DNA of 22,309 nt from a virus, in the IMG/VR virus record IMGVR_UViG_3300006734_000047, positions 1 to 22,309 of that record. The stretch is one strand, 5' to 3'. The notes beneath the pieces were generated by a model, which saw only the letters and a program-made list of their open reading frames with translations, made no database searches and had not been told where the DNA came from. Positions 14,000 through 20,939 of this stretch are shown here, in pieces. A program made the position numbers and the translations under genes. Each line of letters opens with the position of its first letter. The stretch's first letter is position 1.

Positions 14000-15394
14000 A
14001 TGTCCCAGATTAAAGACGAGAAGCAAGAATATCAATACGCCACTGGATGGACCACTCCTTCTGGTCATGAGTTTCATTTTTATGACACTCCAGAGAACGA
14101 AAGATTTGTTGTCAAACACTCCAGTGGTTCTCACATTGAGTTCAAAGCAGATGGCAGTATCTTTGTCAAGTCTCTCAAAGACTTGCACTGGAGTTCCAGT
14201 GTTGTCTCAAAGGCGTCTGATGGTGAGACAACAGGCAAGGCATCTGAAGTCACCACACAAAGAATTGGTACCAACTATACGATTGATTGCTTAGGTGAAT
14301 TCAATCTCAAGTGTCGTAAATTTAATCTTGAGGTAGGTGAAACTGCACACATCTATGCAGGCGAAGACCTTGAGATGAAGGCCAACAACGTGTGGACTCG
14401 TGCCACTGAGGCTGTTTCAGTTGAAGGTCAGAAAGCCATTCACATGGACACTGATCAATACACAGCAAGGATGGTGTCTCAGAAGACTGAACTGGGCACA
14501 TTTGAGGATGGAGGCAAAGGTGGCATCAACATTCTTAATCTGAATGGACACTCAATCATTAATAACAAAGATGAGAATGGTGGAATCACCATTGCGTCAA
14601 AGGGTTATCTCAACCTGGTGTGTGGACAGGAGAGAGTTGATGTTACAGGTAAGTATGAAGGTGTTTGGAAAGAACCAGAGAAAGAAGGCAAGGCAACATT
14701 CACGACTAAGATTTACAAACCAGAGAAACAAAATAAGCAGGACGTAAATAAAGAGAAACCTGGTGATTATTACTTTGAGTCAGAGGCAGGTGCCACCTAC
14801 ATCTATGGCAAGAAGTATGAAGGATCTAAAGAGAATCCAGAAGATGGTCGCCACGTAAAAGTTGAGAAGGGCAATGATATTCTCACCATCATGGATGGTG
14901 ATAAAGAAACTAACCTACAGAAAGGTAAGTGGAATATCAACCTTCAAAAGGGTGACTTTGAATGGATGATTAATGGTAACTGGAAGAGAACAGTTACTGG
15001 CATGGAAGAGGACACCACCTCCAAAGGTAGAAACTCTGTATATGGTAAAGGTAAGACAGAAACCATTGGAGCAGGTGGTGGAGGTGGAGGAGGTTTCTAC
15101 TTCTCTGATTACAATCCTAACCTGATTGTTACACCATCCTTTAATATTCATGAGGATCCTTGCACACCTGATCCATTACCTCCCAACACACCAATCATTC
15201 CTGGACTTCCAGATGAAGATGACTCCTCATCTCCAGAGAACAATGGTGGAGAAGGTGGTGGTTCTGGTGGCGGCGGTGGCGGCGGATTCCCCAACCTTCC
15301 CATTGGCACTCTGCTTCAGATGATTCTTGGTGATAACATCAAGAAAGTCCAGAAGAATATGATGTTTAAAGCAACCAAGATCTTCCTCAACTGA
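14000..15394 (+). CDS. Separate beta-helical needle, gp5 C-terminal-like
   Basis: The 464-residue product opens with TPSGHEFHFYDTPENERF, then HSSGSHIEFKADGSIFVKS. This is the pattern that starts the T4 gp5 C-terminal beta-helix (HSIEFDDTPGKERLHYRHPSGTYQQV). It continues with short repeated strands (for example YTIDCLGEFNLKCRKFNLEV, then AHIYAGEDLEMKA). Later segments alternate charged strands and end in polyglycine tracts (GGGGGGG near residue 360 and GGGGGGG near 425) and a short helix. It starts 2 bases after the OB-fold gp5. Together the two would rebuild the central spike that T4 makes from one precursor. Length variation and glycine tracts make the tail end of the fold uncertain. Confidence 0.75.
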   Translation: MSQIKDEKQEYQYATGWTTPSGHEFHFYDTPENERFVVKHSSGSHIEFKADGSIFVKSLKDLHWSSSVVSKASDGETTGKASEVTTQRIGTNYTIDCLGEFNLKCRKFNLEVGETAHIYAGEDLEMKANNVWTRATEAVSVEGQKAIHMDTDQYTARMVSQKTELGTFEDGGKGGINILNLNGHSIINNKDENGGITIASKGYLNLVCGQERVDVTGKYEGVWKEPEKEGKATFTTKIYKPEKQNKQDVNKEKPGDYYFESEAGATYIYGKKYEGSKENPEDGRHVKVEKGNDILTIMDGDKETNLQKGKWNINLQKGDFEWMINGNWKRTVTGMEEDTTSKGRNSVYGKGKTETIGAGGGGGGGFYFSDYNPNLIVTPSFNIHEDPCTPDPLPPNTPIIPGLPDEDDSSSPENNGGEGGGSGGGGGGGFPNLPIGTLLQMILGDNIKKVQKNMMFKATKIFLN

Positions 15395-15396
15395 TC

Positions 15397-16203
15397 ATGA
15401 CACTTGAAGAAATTTTAGCAGAACTACCTTTAGGTAGATTTATAAGATGGACTGTTTGCAGTGGTCCTAACAGTTGTTATGTCACTGAAGAAAGTGAAGC
15501 TAACTGGGCAACTGTTTATGCTTCATTGATTGGCGAGATACCATTGAATGGATTCACAGTTGCAGGAAGTGTATGGAATAGAGTTGTTGATCCAGACTGG
15601 GATGAAGATTTATTTGACGAGAATGATTCAGACACCTGGCCTGGTTACATAGAAGTTCCTGTGTCTCATGTCAATGTCTCCACACAGATCTCCACAGTTG
15701 TAGACCCAGACAGAAACACACCTGCAATTGAATTGTTTGGTCAGATTGAGAACAATCCAGACAATCCAATTGATCCTAACTGGCCCTACTGGTCTCTCTG
15801 TGGCATTGTGGATGGATCTTATTACATCTACCCTGTAGTATTTCCTGATGCAAGATTCTGTTATCTACCAAGATGTTCTGGAACTTATAACTTCCAAGGT
15901 GAGCAGTGTGTTAAGGACACAGGATGGTTTCCTCTTGAACCATATGATCCCACAGCAGAACCACCACTCTATCCTATTGATGCCTTAACTGCATTTGTAC
16001 CATCATCTCAAATAGAATTCTTATTTGAGTATGCAGTTTCATTTACTTACAGAATTGTAGGTGAAACTGAAAATGATTTTGGTCAGGAGTTTACTGTTGG
16101 ACTTAAACTTTATCAAACAGTTCTGGCACCAAATCATAACTGGGAGGCACTGATGCAACAGATTATCAGTATGTCTTACTTTGGCAACGGGATTTATCAC
16201 TAA
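15397..16203 (+). CDS. Unassigned protein between needle and PAAR tip
   Basis: The 268-residue product is not recognised. It begins with a short helix (LEEILAELPLGRFIRW), then an acidic, tryptophan- and proline-rich region (VVDPDWDEDLFDENDSDTW) and a cysteine-containing middle (LPRCSGTYNFQGEQCVKDTGW). Beta-rich segments follow (IEFLFEYAVSFTYRIV, then FTVGLKLYQTVL) and an amphipathic end. No signal peptide or membrane helix is seen. It begins 2 bases after the needle stop and its stop overlaps the PAAR start (TAATG). It is therefore co-translated with spike components, and a structural role at the baseplate centre is the best inference. Confidence 0.75.
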   Translation: MTLEEILAELPLGRFIRWTVCSGPNSCYVTEESEANWATVYASLIGEIPLNGFTVAGSVWNRVVDPDWDEDLFDENDSDTWPGYIEVPVSHVNVSTQISTVVDPDRNTPAIELFGQIENNPDNPIDPNWPYWSLCGIVDGSYYIYPVVFPDARFCYLPRCSGTYNFQGEQCVKDTGWFPLEPYDPTAEPPLYPIDALTAFVPSSQIEFLFEYAVSFTYRIVGETENDFGQEFTVGLKLYQTVLAPNHNWEALMQQIISMSYFGNGIYH

Positions 16204-16505
16204 TGGCACTACCAGCAACACGAATAGGTGACAAGGACATCATCCATTGCACTCAACCAGTTCGAAGCGAAGGTGCAAAAACTGTTTTTGTGAATGGAAG
16301 ACCTTGGTCATGTTTCACACACGTCAATACTCCTCACGACAAACCAAATCCTGCACCTCCACCTCGCTGCATTATGCACACTAAACCCATCGCAAAGGGT
16401 TCCTCAACAGTCTTTGTTGAGACATTAGGAGCAGGTAGAGTATCAGATCCTATCCTTGAATGCACAGAAGTAGCAGAAGGATCACCTGACGTATTCTGTG
16501 GATGA
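16203..16505 (+). CDS. gp5.4: PAAR-domain spike tip protein, gp5.4-like
   Basis: PAAR proteins cap the spike with a zinc-stabilised cone; T4 gp5.4 (97 residues) is one. The 100-residue product opens LPATRIGDKDIIHCTQPV and has the repeated PAAR pattern of short strands (TVFVNGRPWSCFTHVN, then CIMHTKPIAKGSSTVFVE). His/Cys pairs suited to zinc binding are H15/C16, C-x-x-H in CFTH and C-x-x-H in CIMH. It is a bare PAAR domain without N- or C-terminal extension. The stop overlaps the next gene's ATG (ATGA). Confidence 0.85.
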   Translation: MALPATRIGDKDIIHCTQPVRSEGAKTVFVNGRPWSCFTHVNTPHDKPNPAPPPRCIMHTKPIAKGSSTVFVETLGAGRVSDPILECTEVAEGSPDVFCG

Positions 16506-16801
16506 TGGAACACGAAACAAATTTACAGTATGCCATTGTGATGGCAGAACACAGCAGAGGAGAACCTGTGGGCGCCTCTATCTACAGAGAAGGCAGATTT
16601 CTTTGCTGTGAAGATAGCACAGTGTTACTGAAGTGTGATCCAACAGCTACAGCAGAAATCAATGCCATTCGTATGGCATGTTCTATGCTAGGACGAACTA
16701 ACCTAGATGACTGTGTTTTGTACTCAAGTCGCAAGCCCTGTCCCATGTGTGATGAAGTTATCAAGGCTTGCAACATTAAAGAAGTACATTACCCATCATA
16801 A
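16502..16801 (+). CDS. Truncated guanine-deaminase/TadA-fold protein lacking the zinc His
   Basis: The 99-residue product (or 98 from ATG 16505) aligns well with bacterial guanine deaminase of the cytidine-deaminase superfamily: an opening MEHET, then DPTATAEINAIRMAC and LDDCVLYSSRKPCPMC. Guanine deaminase reads DPTAHAEVTAIR and LDDCILYTSCEPCPMC. The catalytic glutamate (TAE) and the two zinc cysteines (PCPMC) remain, but the zinc-binding histidine of HAE is threonine (codon ACA). The protein stops about 55 residues before the usual end, just after the VHYPS strand. It is therefore probably not a normal zinc deaminase. It is translationally coupled to PAAR as the last gene of the tail operon and overlaps the convergent gp46 by 13 bases. 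A structural role or altered metal site is possible. Confidence 0.75.
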   Translation: MMEHETNLQYAIVMAEHSRGEPVGASIYREGRFLCCEDSTVLLKCDPTATAEINAIRMACSMLGRTNLDDCVLYSSRKPCPMCDEVIKACNIKEVHYPS

Positions 16802-18516
16802 CGACTGAAGCCTTTGATACGATTGACTTCAATACAATGATCAAACTTGTCTTTGAAGTTACCTGACAGAGTGTGATCAACTACGACAACCCTTTGATTG
16901 TCGTCCAGCTTATACCTGAGGAAGTTAATGAGACGATCTTTCCCATCTTCATCCAGGGACGAGCTAAAAACCTCATCAAGTATAAGCAGGTTCGTCGTAA
17001 CTGAGTTTTTGAGCTTACCAATTTCACGCCAGGTGAACATGAGGGCAAGGTCAATACGTGACTTCTGTCCCTCTGAGAATGAAGCATAGGAGAAGTCTTG
17101 ATGTAACGGGGACTGGACTGTCTCATTGAACTCATCATCAAGGTTAAAGTAAATAGGCAGATCAAACTCTTCCAGATGACGACGAATGAGTTTGTTCATC
17201 ACAGGCAGATACTTCTTGACAATCTCTGTCTTGATGCCACTGTCTTTCAGGAGGTTGTTAATAATCTCATGTTCGTAGATCACCTGCATCAACTTATACT
17301 TCTTCTCAGTCTCCTCAGTGAATTGTTCCCTCAACAATTCTAACTTACCACGATCCTTATCCAGGTTAGACGAAGCACTTTGCAGGTCTTGTAACCTTTT
17401 CTGGAGTGAACTGAGGAGTTTTTGTGCTGCACTTACCTCACTCTCGTATTTGTAAACGAGGTTCTGAAGTGAAGCAACCTCCTTCTCTTTCTCATGAATG
17501 GCTTTGAGTTGTTCTGCGTACTTATTGCACTGATCTTTAGCTTCCGCCACTCCAGTCTGGAACTTATCTACTTCAGATTGTGAGGTGGTAACGTACTTTT
17601 CCTTGATGTCAGGATGGATGTCTTGGAGACAAGTATGACAGGTGTCATTGTCTTGGTAAAAATTGATGTTACTTTCATTGCGTTCTATCTTTGCTTGTAG
17701 TTTTGCGATGATTCCTATCAGAGCCTCTGACTTCTTGCGTGGATTATCTTTCAGTAACTCTTTCAGTTCTTCGTTCTGAGACGCAATCTCTTCCTGCACG
17801 AGACGAATGTTCTCTTGGTGAGACTCAATGTCAACCTTGCACTGATCAATCTCAGTCTGAATCGAATCAGTGTCAGCCTGAGACTTAACCTCAATGTCCT
17901 TAATATGTTGCTCCTGTACATCAATCTTGAACTCAATGTTACCAATCTCACCCTTCAGTGCATTGAGTGATTCTTTGTGACCACGGAGGCGTTCCTTAGC
18001 AATGACTGACATTGTACTAAAGACCTTGATATCCAGAAAGTCCTCCACACATTCTCTGCGCCCTGCAGTTGGAAGTTGCATGAAAGGAACAAAATTACTC
18101 GAACCAAGTATAACAATCTGTGTGAACGACTTATAAGAGAGTTTGAGGATGTTTTGCTCGAGGAAGGTTTGGTTGTCTCTGTCTGCTGCTTTGGAGTCAA
18201 GTTCTTCTCCATTGCGGAAGATCTTAAAGACCTTTGGCTTCTGTCCTCTGAGAACTTTGAATTCATCGTTACCGATGTGAAAGACTACTTCAGTCAACAA
18301 TGCTTTCTTGTTCTGTGTGTTAACCAATTGAGGTAGGTTTACACGACGAAACGGTTTGTTGAACAGAGCATAACAAATCACATCCAGAATTGTGGACTTA
18401 CCACTTCCATTTAATCCATGAACCAGAGTGGTTTTGTTCTCATTGAGTTGTATTGTAACAGGTTGATTACCAACAGAGAGAAAATTCTGGAATGTTATGG
18501 ATTCAAATAAGATCAT
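16789..18516 (-). CDS. gp46: gp46 recombination endonuclease subunit (Rad50/SbcC-like)
   Basis: The 575-residue ATPase partners gp47 to resect DNA ends for recombination-dependent replication. Visible motifs are Walker A GLNGSGKST near residue 35, a long central coiled coil with a zinc hook C-x-x-C (CHTC near residue 290), the ABC signature region FSEGQKSRIDLALMF and Walker B LLILDEVFSSSLDEDG. T4 gp46 has 560 residues. I chose ATG at 18516 (MILFESITFQNFLSV) over one 48 bases upstream. GGAAA stands about 9 bases before it, and family members begin with this strand. It overlaps the DUF3110-like gene by 14 bases, and the convergent deaminase-like gene by 13. Confidence 0.93.
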   Translation of the reverse strand: MILFESITFQNFLSVGNQPVTIQLNENKTTLVHGLNGSGKSTILDVICYALFNKPFRRVNLPQLVNTQNKKALLTEVVFHIGNDEFKVLRGQKPKVFKIFRNGEELDSKAADRDNQTFLEQNILKLSYKSFTQIVILGSSNFVPFMQLPTAGRRECVEDFLDIKVFSTMSVIAKERLRGHKESLNALKGEIGNIEFKIDVQEQHIKDIEVKSQADTDSIQTEIDQCKVDIESHQENIRLVQEEIASQNEELKELLKDNPRKKSEALIGIIAKLQAKIERNESNINFYQDNDTCHTCLQDIHPDIKEKYVTTSQSEVDKFQTGVAEAKDQCNKYAEQLKAIHEKEKEVASLQNLVYKYESEVSAAQKLLSSLQKRLQDLQSASSNLDKDRGKLELLREQFTEETEKKYKLMQVIYEHEIINNLLKDSGIKTEIVKKYLPVMNKLIRRHLEEFDLPIYFNLDDEFNETVQSPLHQDFSYASFSEGQKSRIDLALMFTWREIGKLKNSVTTNLLILDEVFSSSLDEDGKDRLINFLRYKLDDNQRVVVVDHTLSGNFKDKFDHCIEVNRIKGFSRYDG

Positions 18517-18781
18517 TAGTAATGGTTTCCATTCTCGGGATAACGAAGTCTCCAGGTTCCACAATGGTGTATGCGTAACCCATGAGTGAACACAACTTAT
18601 CTATTTCATCCGACTTTGTTTCAGTGACATGAAGAATTTCGCCAATGGCTTCCAGGTGTGTATTGTAGGTGATGGCGTCATCTTTGTCAACAAAGAACTG
18701 GACGATTGTCTCACCTTCAGTATCCACACTCGCAAATGCCCCAGACTCAATCTCACCTTCTCGTTTGGTTAGAATGTACAT
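18503..18781 (-). CDS. DUF3110-like small protein between gp47 and gp46
   Basis: The 92-residue product resembles cyanobacterial DUF3110 as I recall it: a first strand, then IVQFFVDKDDAITYNTHLEA, DEIDKLCSLMGY and TIVEPGDFVIP (family pattern: D-DA-RYA-LLEA, then EI-FC-GY and V-G-L-PP). The fold looks like a small ferredoxin-like alpha/beta domain. The start overlaps the gp47 stop (TAATG) and the end overlaps the gp46 start. It is thus made in step with the nuclease complex. Function is unknown. It could be an accessory subunit or a host-derived regulator. Confidence 0.7.
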   Translation of the reverse strand: MYILTKREGEIESGAFASVDTEGETIVQFFVDKDDAITYNTHLEAIGEILHVTETKSDEIDKLCSLMGYAYTIVEPGDFVIPRMETITNDLI

Positions 18782-19830
18782 TAGACCTCCTGTGCTTCAA
18801 CGTAAAGCGACTTCATGATGTCCACTAAATTATCTAACTTGACCTCTTCAGGTACTACATCAAGTGCATAAATGTAGTTGGTAAGAGTGGTTAGTGTATC
18901 CTCCGCTTCTATCTCAACTTCATCATCAAGAGTGATCTCAAAGTTCTCAATGATCTTAAGGTCATGAATACCCACTCCATATAATTTATCTACAAATGCA
19001 GACAGTTTTCTGGGTGTGGATTTCTCTACAATCAGTTTCAGGTAACACGACTTGTAGACATTAGGATTGAATAATTTACCATCATCCTCATTGTAATAGA
19101 TCTTATGATACATTGAGTTAGGATTCTCAATGAACTCTAGTTCTTGTGTGTCGATTCTAAAAAGGTGAAAACCTCTTTTGTCTCCCTCATCATTCCAGTA
19201 GAGTTGATAAGGATTACCAAGGTAAGTAATGTTACCGCTACTATTCTTTTTGTGAAAGTGACCAGAAAAGACTTTTGAGAACTGGCTGAAGACCCTGGCA
19301 TCAGTTCCATGTTGGCACTGATAGTTTTGATTAGCGTAGAAGCCAGCGATCTCAAGGTGACCCATTGCAACTGAGGCTTTAGATTGGTTACGGGCCTCAA
19401 GGAATTCTTCAGCGTTGTCTTCACAGATCCAAGGAATGAAAAAGACTTCTTGTCCTTCGATCTTGACTGTCTGGGGCGAGGAATAACAGGTGACGTTGTC
19501 ATATTCATTCAGGTTAAGTCCTGGTGCATTGATACGAAGTGTGTTCTTATAGAAGATGTCGTGGTTGCCTACGATGATGTGGACTTGTATGCCTCTTTCC
19601 TTAAGCGGATCGAAGAATACTCTCTTCGCCCAATCGAGCGACCAGTAATCAATTCCCTTACGAACATCAAAACAATCTCCCAGATGGATGACCGTCTTAA
19701 TGTGCTCCTTATCCAGAGTGGGGAAAAATACCTCTTTATAGAAAGTTTCAAAATAGTCGTGGAAGATTTGTGAACCTTTACGAATCCCGAAGTGAGTGTC
19801 AGTTATCAGTGCGACCTTAGGCGCGACCAT
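18781..19830 (-). CDS. gp47: gp47 recombination nuclease subunit (Mre11/SbcD-like)
   Basis: This metallophosphoesterase nuclease works with gp46. Phosphoesterase motifs appear in order: ITDTHFGIRKG (D-x-H), HLGDCFDVRKGIDYW (GD), IIVGNHDIFYKN (GNHD), AMGHLEIAGFY (GH) and SGHFHKKN (GHxH). Length 349 residues compares with 339 in T4, and IPWICEDN and GNPYQL positions also match. The start overlaps the upstream 167-residue gene by 14 bases, with no strong Shine-Dalgarno (CTACCTTCAAAAAT before ATG), so coupling is likely. Confidence 0.93.
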   Translation of the reverse strand: MVAPKVALITDTHFGIRKGSQIFHDYFETFYKEVFFPTLDKEHIKTVIHLGDCFDVRKGIDYWSLDWAKRVFFDPLKERGIQVHIIVGNHDIFYKNTLRINAPGLNLNEYDNVTCYSSPQTVKIEGQEVFFIPWICEDNAEEFLEARNQSKASVAMGHLEIAGFYANQNYQCQHGTDARVFSQFSKVFSGHFHKKNSSGNITYLGNPYQLYWNDEGDKRGFHLFRIDTQELEFIENPNSMYHKIYYNEDDGKLFNPNVYKSCYLKLIVEKSTPRKLSAFVDKLYGVGIHDLKIIENFEITLDDEVEIEAEDTLTTLTNYIYALDVVPEEVKLDNLVDIMKSLYVEAQEV

Positions 19831-20320
19831 ATTTTTGAAGGTAGGCTACATCCCAATTATAATCGATATCCTCCTGTTGTTGAACTGGTTCTGCTTCAGC
19901 GTTAGCATCTTGCAACGCGTCAGGAATTTGTTTATCTTGTGGCGTTCTCAGGTCATTTACTGACGTCTGGTTAAGAGCTATCTCTAACTTATTATCCTGT
20001 GCCATGATGGATGGAAAGGGTGAATCCATGTCAATTCTAACTGCCTTCTTATTGCCATCATCCTGAACACGACCAAAGGTGCTGGCCATATTTCTCTTGG
20101 CTTCTGTGTCTGACAGGTCCAACTCACCATAAACCTGTTGATGTGCATCCTCAGGTGACATTCCCTGTTTGCGTAGAGCGTCAACTGCCCTTCTCTGTTG
20201 AGTGACAGGATGCTCGTTCTCAAAGGTGTTGTTCTCTGGTGTTCCGACAAAGGGAGTTGGTGCCGCCTGTAGGGCTGGAATGTTCTCAACCAAGTCCCAA
20301 AGTTCCTGCAGTGGGTCCAT
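19817..20320 (-). CDS. Unassigned acidic protein upstream of gp47
   Basis: The 167-residue product is polar, rich in Gln, Asp and Glu, and probably largely disordered. A short predicted helix opens it (DPLQELWDLVENIPALQ). A helical pair QQRRAVDALRKQGMSPEDAHQQV resembles small head-tail or DNA-associated helical motifs, but I cannot assign a family. The C-terminus DYNWDVAYLQKYGRA is aromatic and may be a peptide docking motif. It lies 13 bases after gp55 and overlaps gp47, so it sits in the recombination/late-sigma operon. No signal or membrane segment is seen. Confidence 0.65.
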   Translation of the reverse strand: MDPLQELWDLVENIPALQAAPTPFVGTPENNTFENEHPVTQQRRAVDALRKQGMSPEDAHQQVYGELDLSDTEAKRNMASTFGRVQDDGNKKAVRIDMDSPFPSIMAQDNKLEIALNQTSVNDLRTPQDKQIPDALQDANAEAEPVQQQEDIDYNWDVAYLQKYGRA

Positions 20321-20330
20321 GTTTTAGTTT

Positions 20331-20338
20331 TATTTATC
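20331..20338 (-). promoter_or_regulatory. Weak late-promoter-like box (GATAAATA)
   Basis: On the minus strand GATAAATA overlaps the gp55 stop codon and stands only 10 nt before the ATG of the 167-residue gene. The very short leader and the overlap with a stop codon make this a weak candidate. Confidence 0.22.
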
Positions 20339-20819
20339 TTCCCTGTCGACGCTGGTCCACAGCATCTTTGATTGAGTTATAATCAGATGATGTTCCCATC
20401 TGATCACCTACAAAGAACTCTTCAAAACCTGACTTAGAAATAATCTTATCACAAATCTCAATCTGTTTCTTCTCTTTACCAATTCGTCGAATGAATGCGT
20501 ACCAACAAACCTGAGTGAAATAAGAGAATGGGTTAGATGATTTCTCAGGATCAAATCTGTTACAGTAGACTACACAGTTCTCCACTGCATCCATCACCAT
20601 GTCTTGGCGATACATGTAGTTGGAGAAGTTAGGACGTGTTGAAAGATGTTCTGCAATGTCAAGAAAGCACTTACCAATGTATCGTGGAATACGAGGTTTT
20701 GGTTGCCCTAATTCTTTTGCTTCCTCAATGGATTTGATGTAAGCCTTCATCTCTTTATAGAACTCTTTATTGTCTATAAAGTTGTTCTTACGTCTTTTTG
20801 TTGGTTGTGTTGCATTCAT
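20334..20819 (-). CDS. gp55: gp55 late-transcription sigma factor
   Basis: gp55 directs host RNA polymerase to TATAAATA late promoters. The 161-residue product follows T4 gp55 (185): NFIDNKEFYKEMKAYI (T4 NYVNNKELLQAIIDW), a region IPRYIGKCFLDIAEHLSTRPNF, then YRQDMVMDAVENCVVY, NRFDPEKSSNPFSYFTQVCW and AFIRRIGKEKKQ, equal to the sigma region-2 segment of T4 ([31 protein letters not shown]). The C-terminus is short and ends in DQRRQGR. It lacks the LDFLY sliding-clamp-binding end of T4 gp55. Tandem sigma70-type promoters lie upstream. Confidence 0.9.
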   Translation of the reverse strand: MNATQPTKRRKNNFIDNKEFYKEMKAYIKSIEEAKELGQPKPRIPRYIGKCFLDIAEHLSTRPNFSNYMYRQDMVMDAVENCVVYCNRFDPEKSSNPFSYFTQVCWYAFIRRIGKEKKQIEICDKIISKSGFEEFFVGDQMGTSSDYNSIKDAVDQRRQGR

Positions 20820-20841
20820 ATCTTATTGGAGACATGTGATT

Positions 20842-20870
20842 ATTATAATATATGTTGTTATGGTTGTTCA
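20842..20870 (-). promoter_or_regulatory. Sigma70-type promoter proximal to gp55
   Basis: On the minus strand, TGAACA (20870-20865, 4 of 6) and a perfect TATAAT (20847-20842) are spaced by 17 bases. Transcription would start near 20835, about 15 bases before the gp55 ATG. Confidence 0.5.
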
Positions 20871-20892
20871 CTTAGCGCGCCCATTCTAATTG

Positions 20893-20922
20893 GTTATAAT
20901 TGTTAGTGACACTTTCAGACAA
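20893..20922 (-). promoter_or_regulatory. Sigma70-type promoter distal to gp55
   Basis: On the minus strand, TTGTCT (20922-20917, 4 of 6) and TATAAC (20898-20893, 5 of 6) are spaced by 18 bases. With the proximal promoter it occupies most of the 120-bp gap 20820-20939, the longest gene-free stretch of the window. A 10-bp palindrome TACTTAAGTA lies at its upstream edge. Confidence 0.4.
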
Positions 20923-20939
20923 CTACTTAAGTAAGTACA

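Noticed and set aside
18517-18564. Upstream ATG of gp46 adding 16 residues
   Set aside because: It would lie deep inside the previous gene; the ATG at 18516 has GGAAA before it and begins at the usual first strand of the family.
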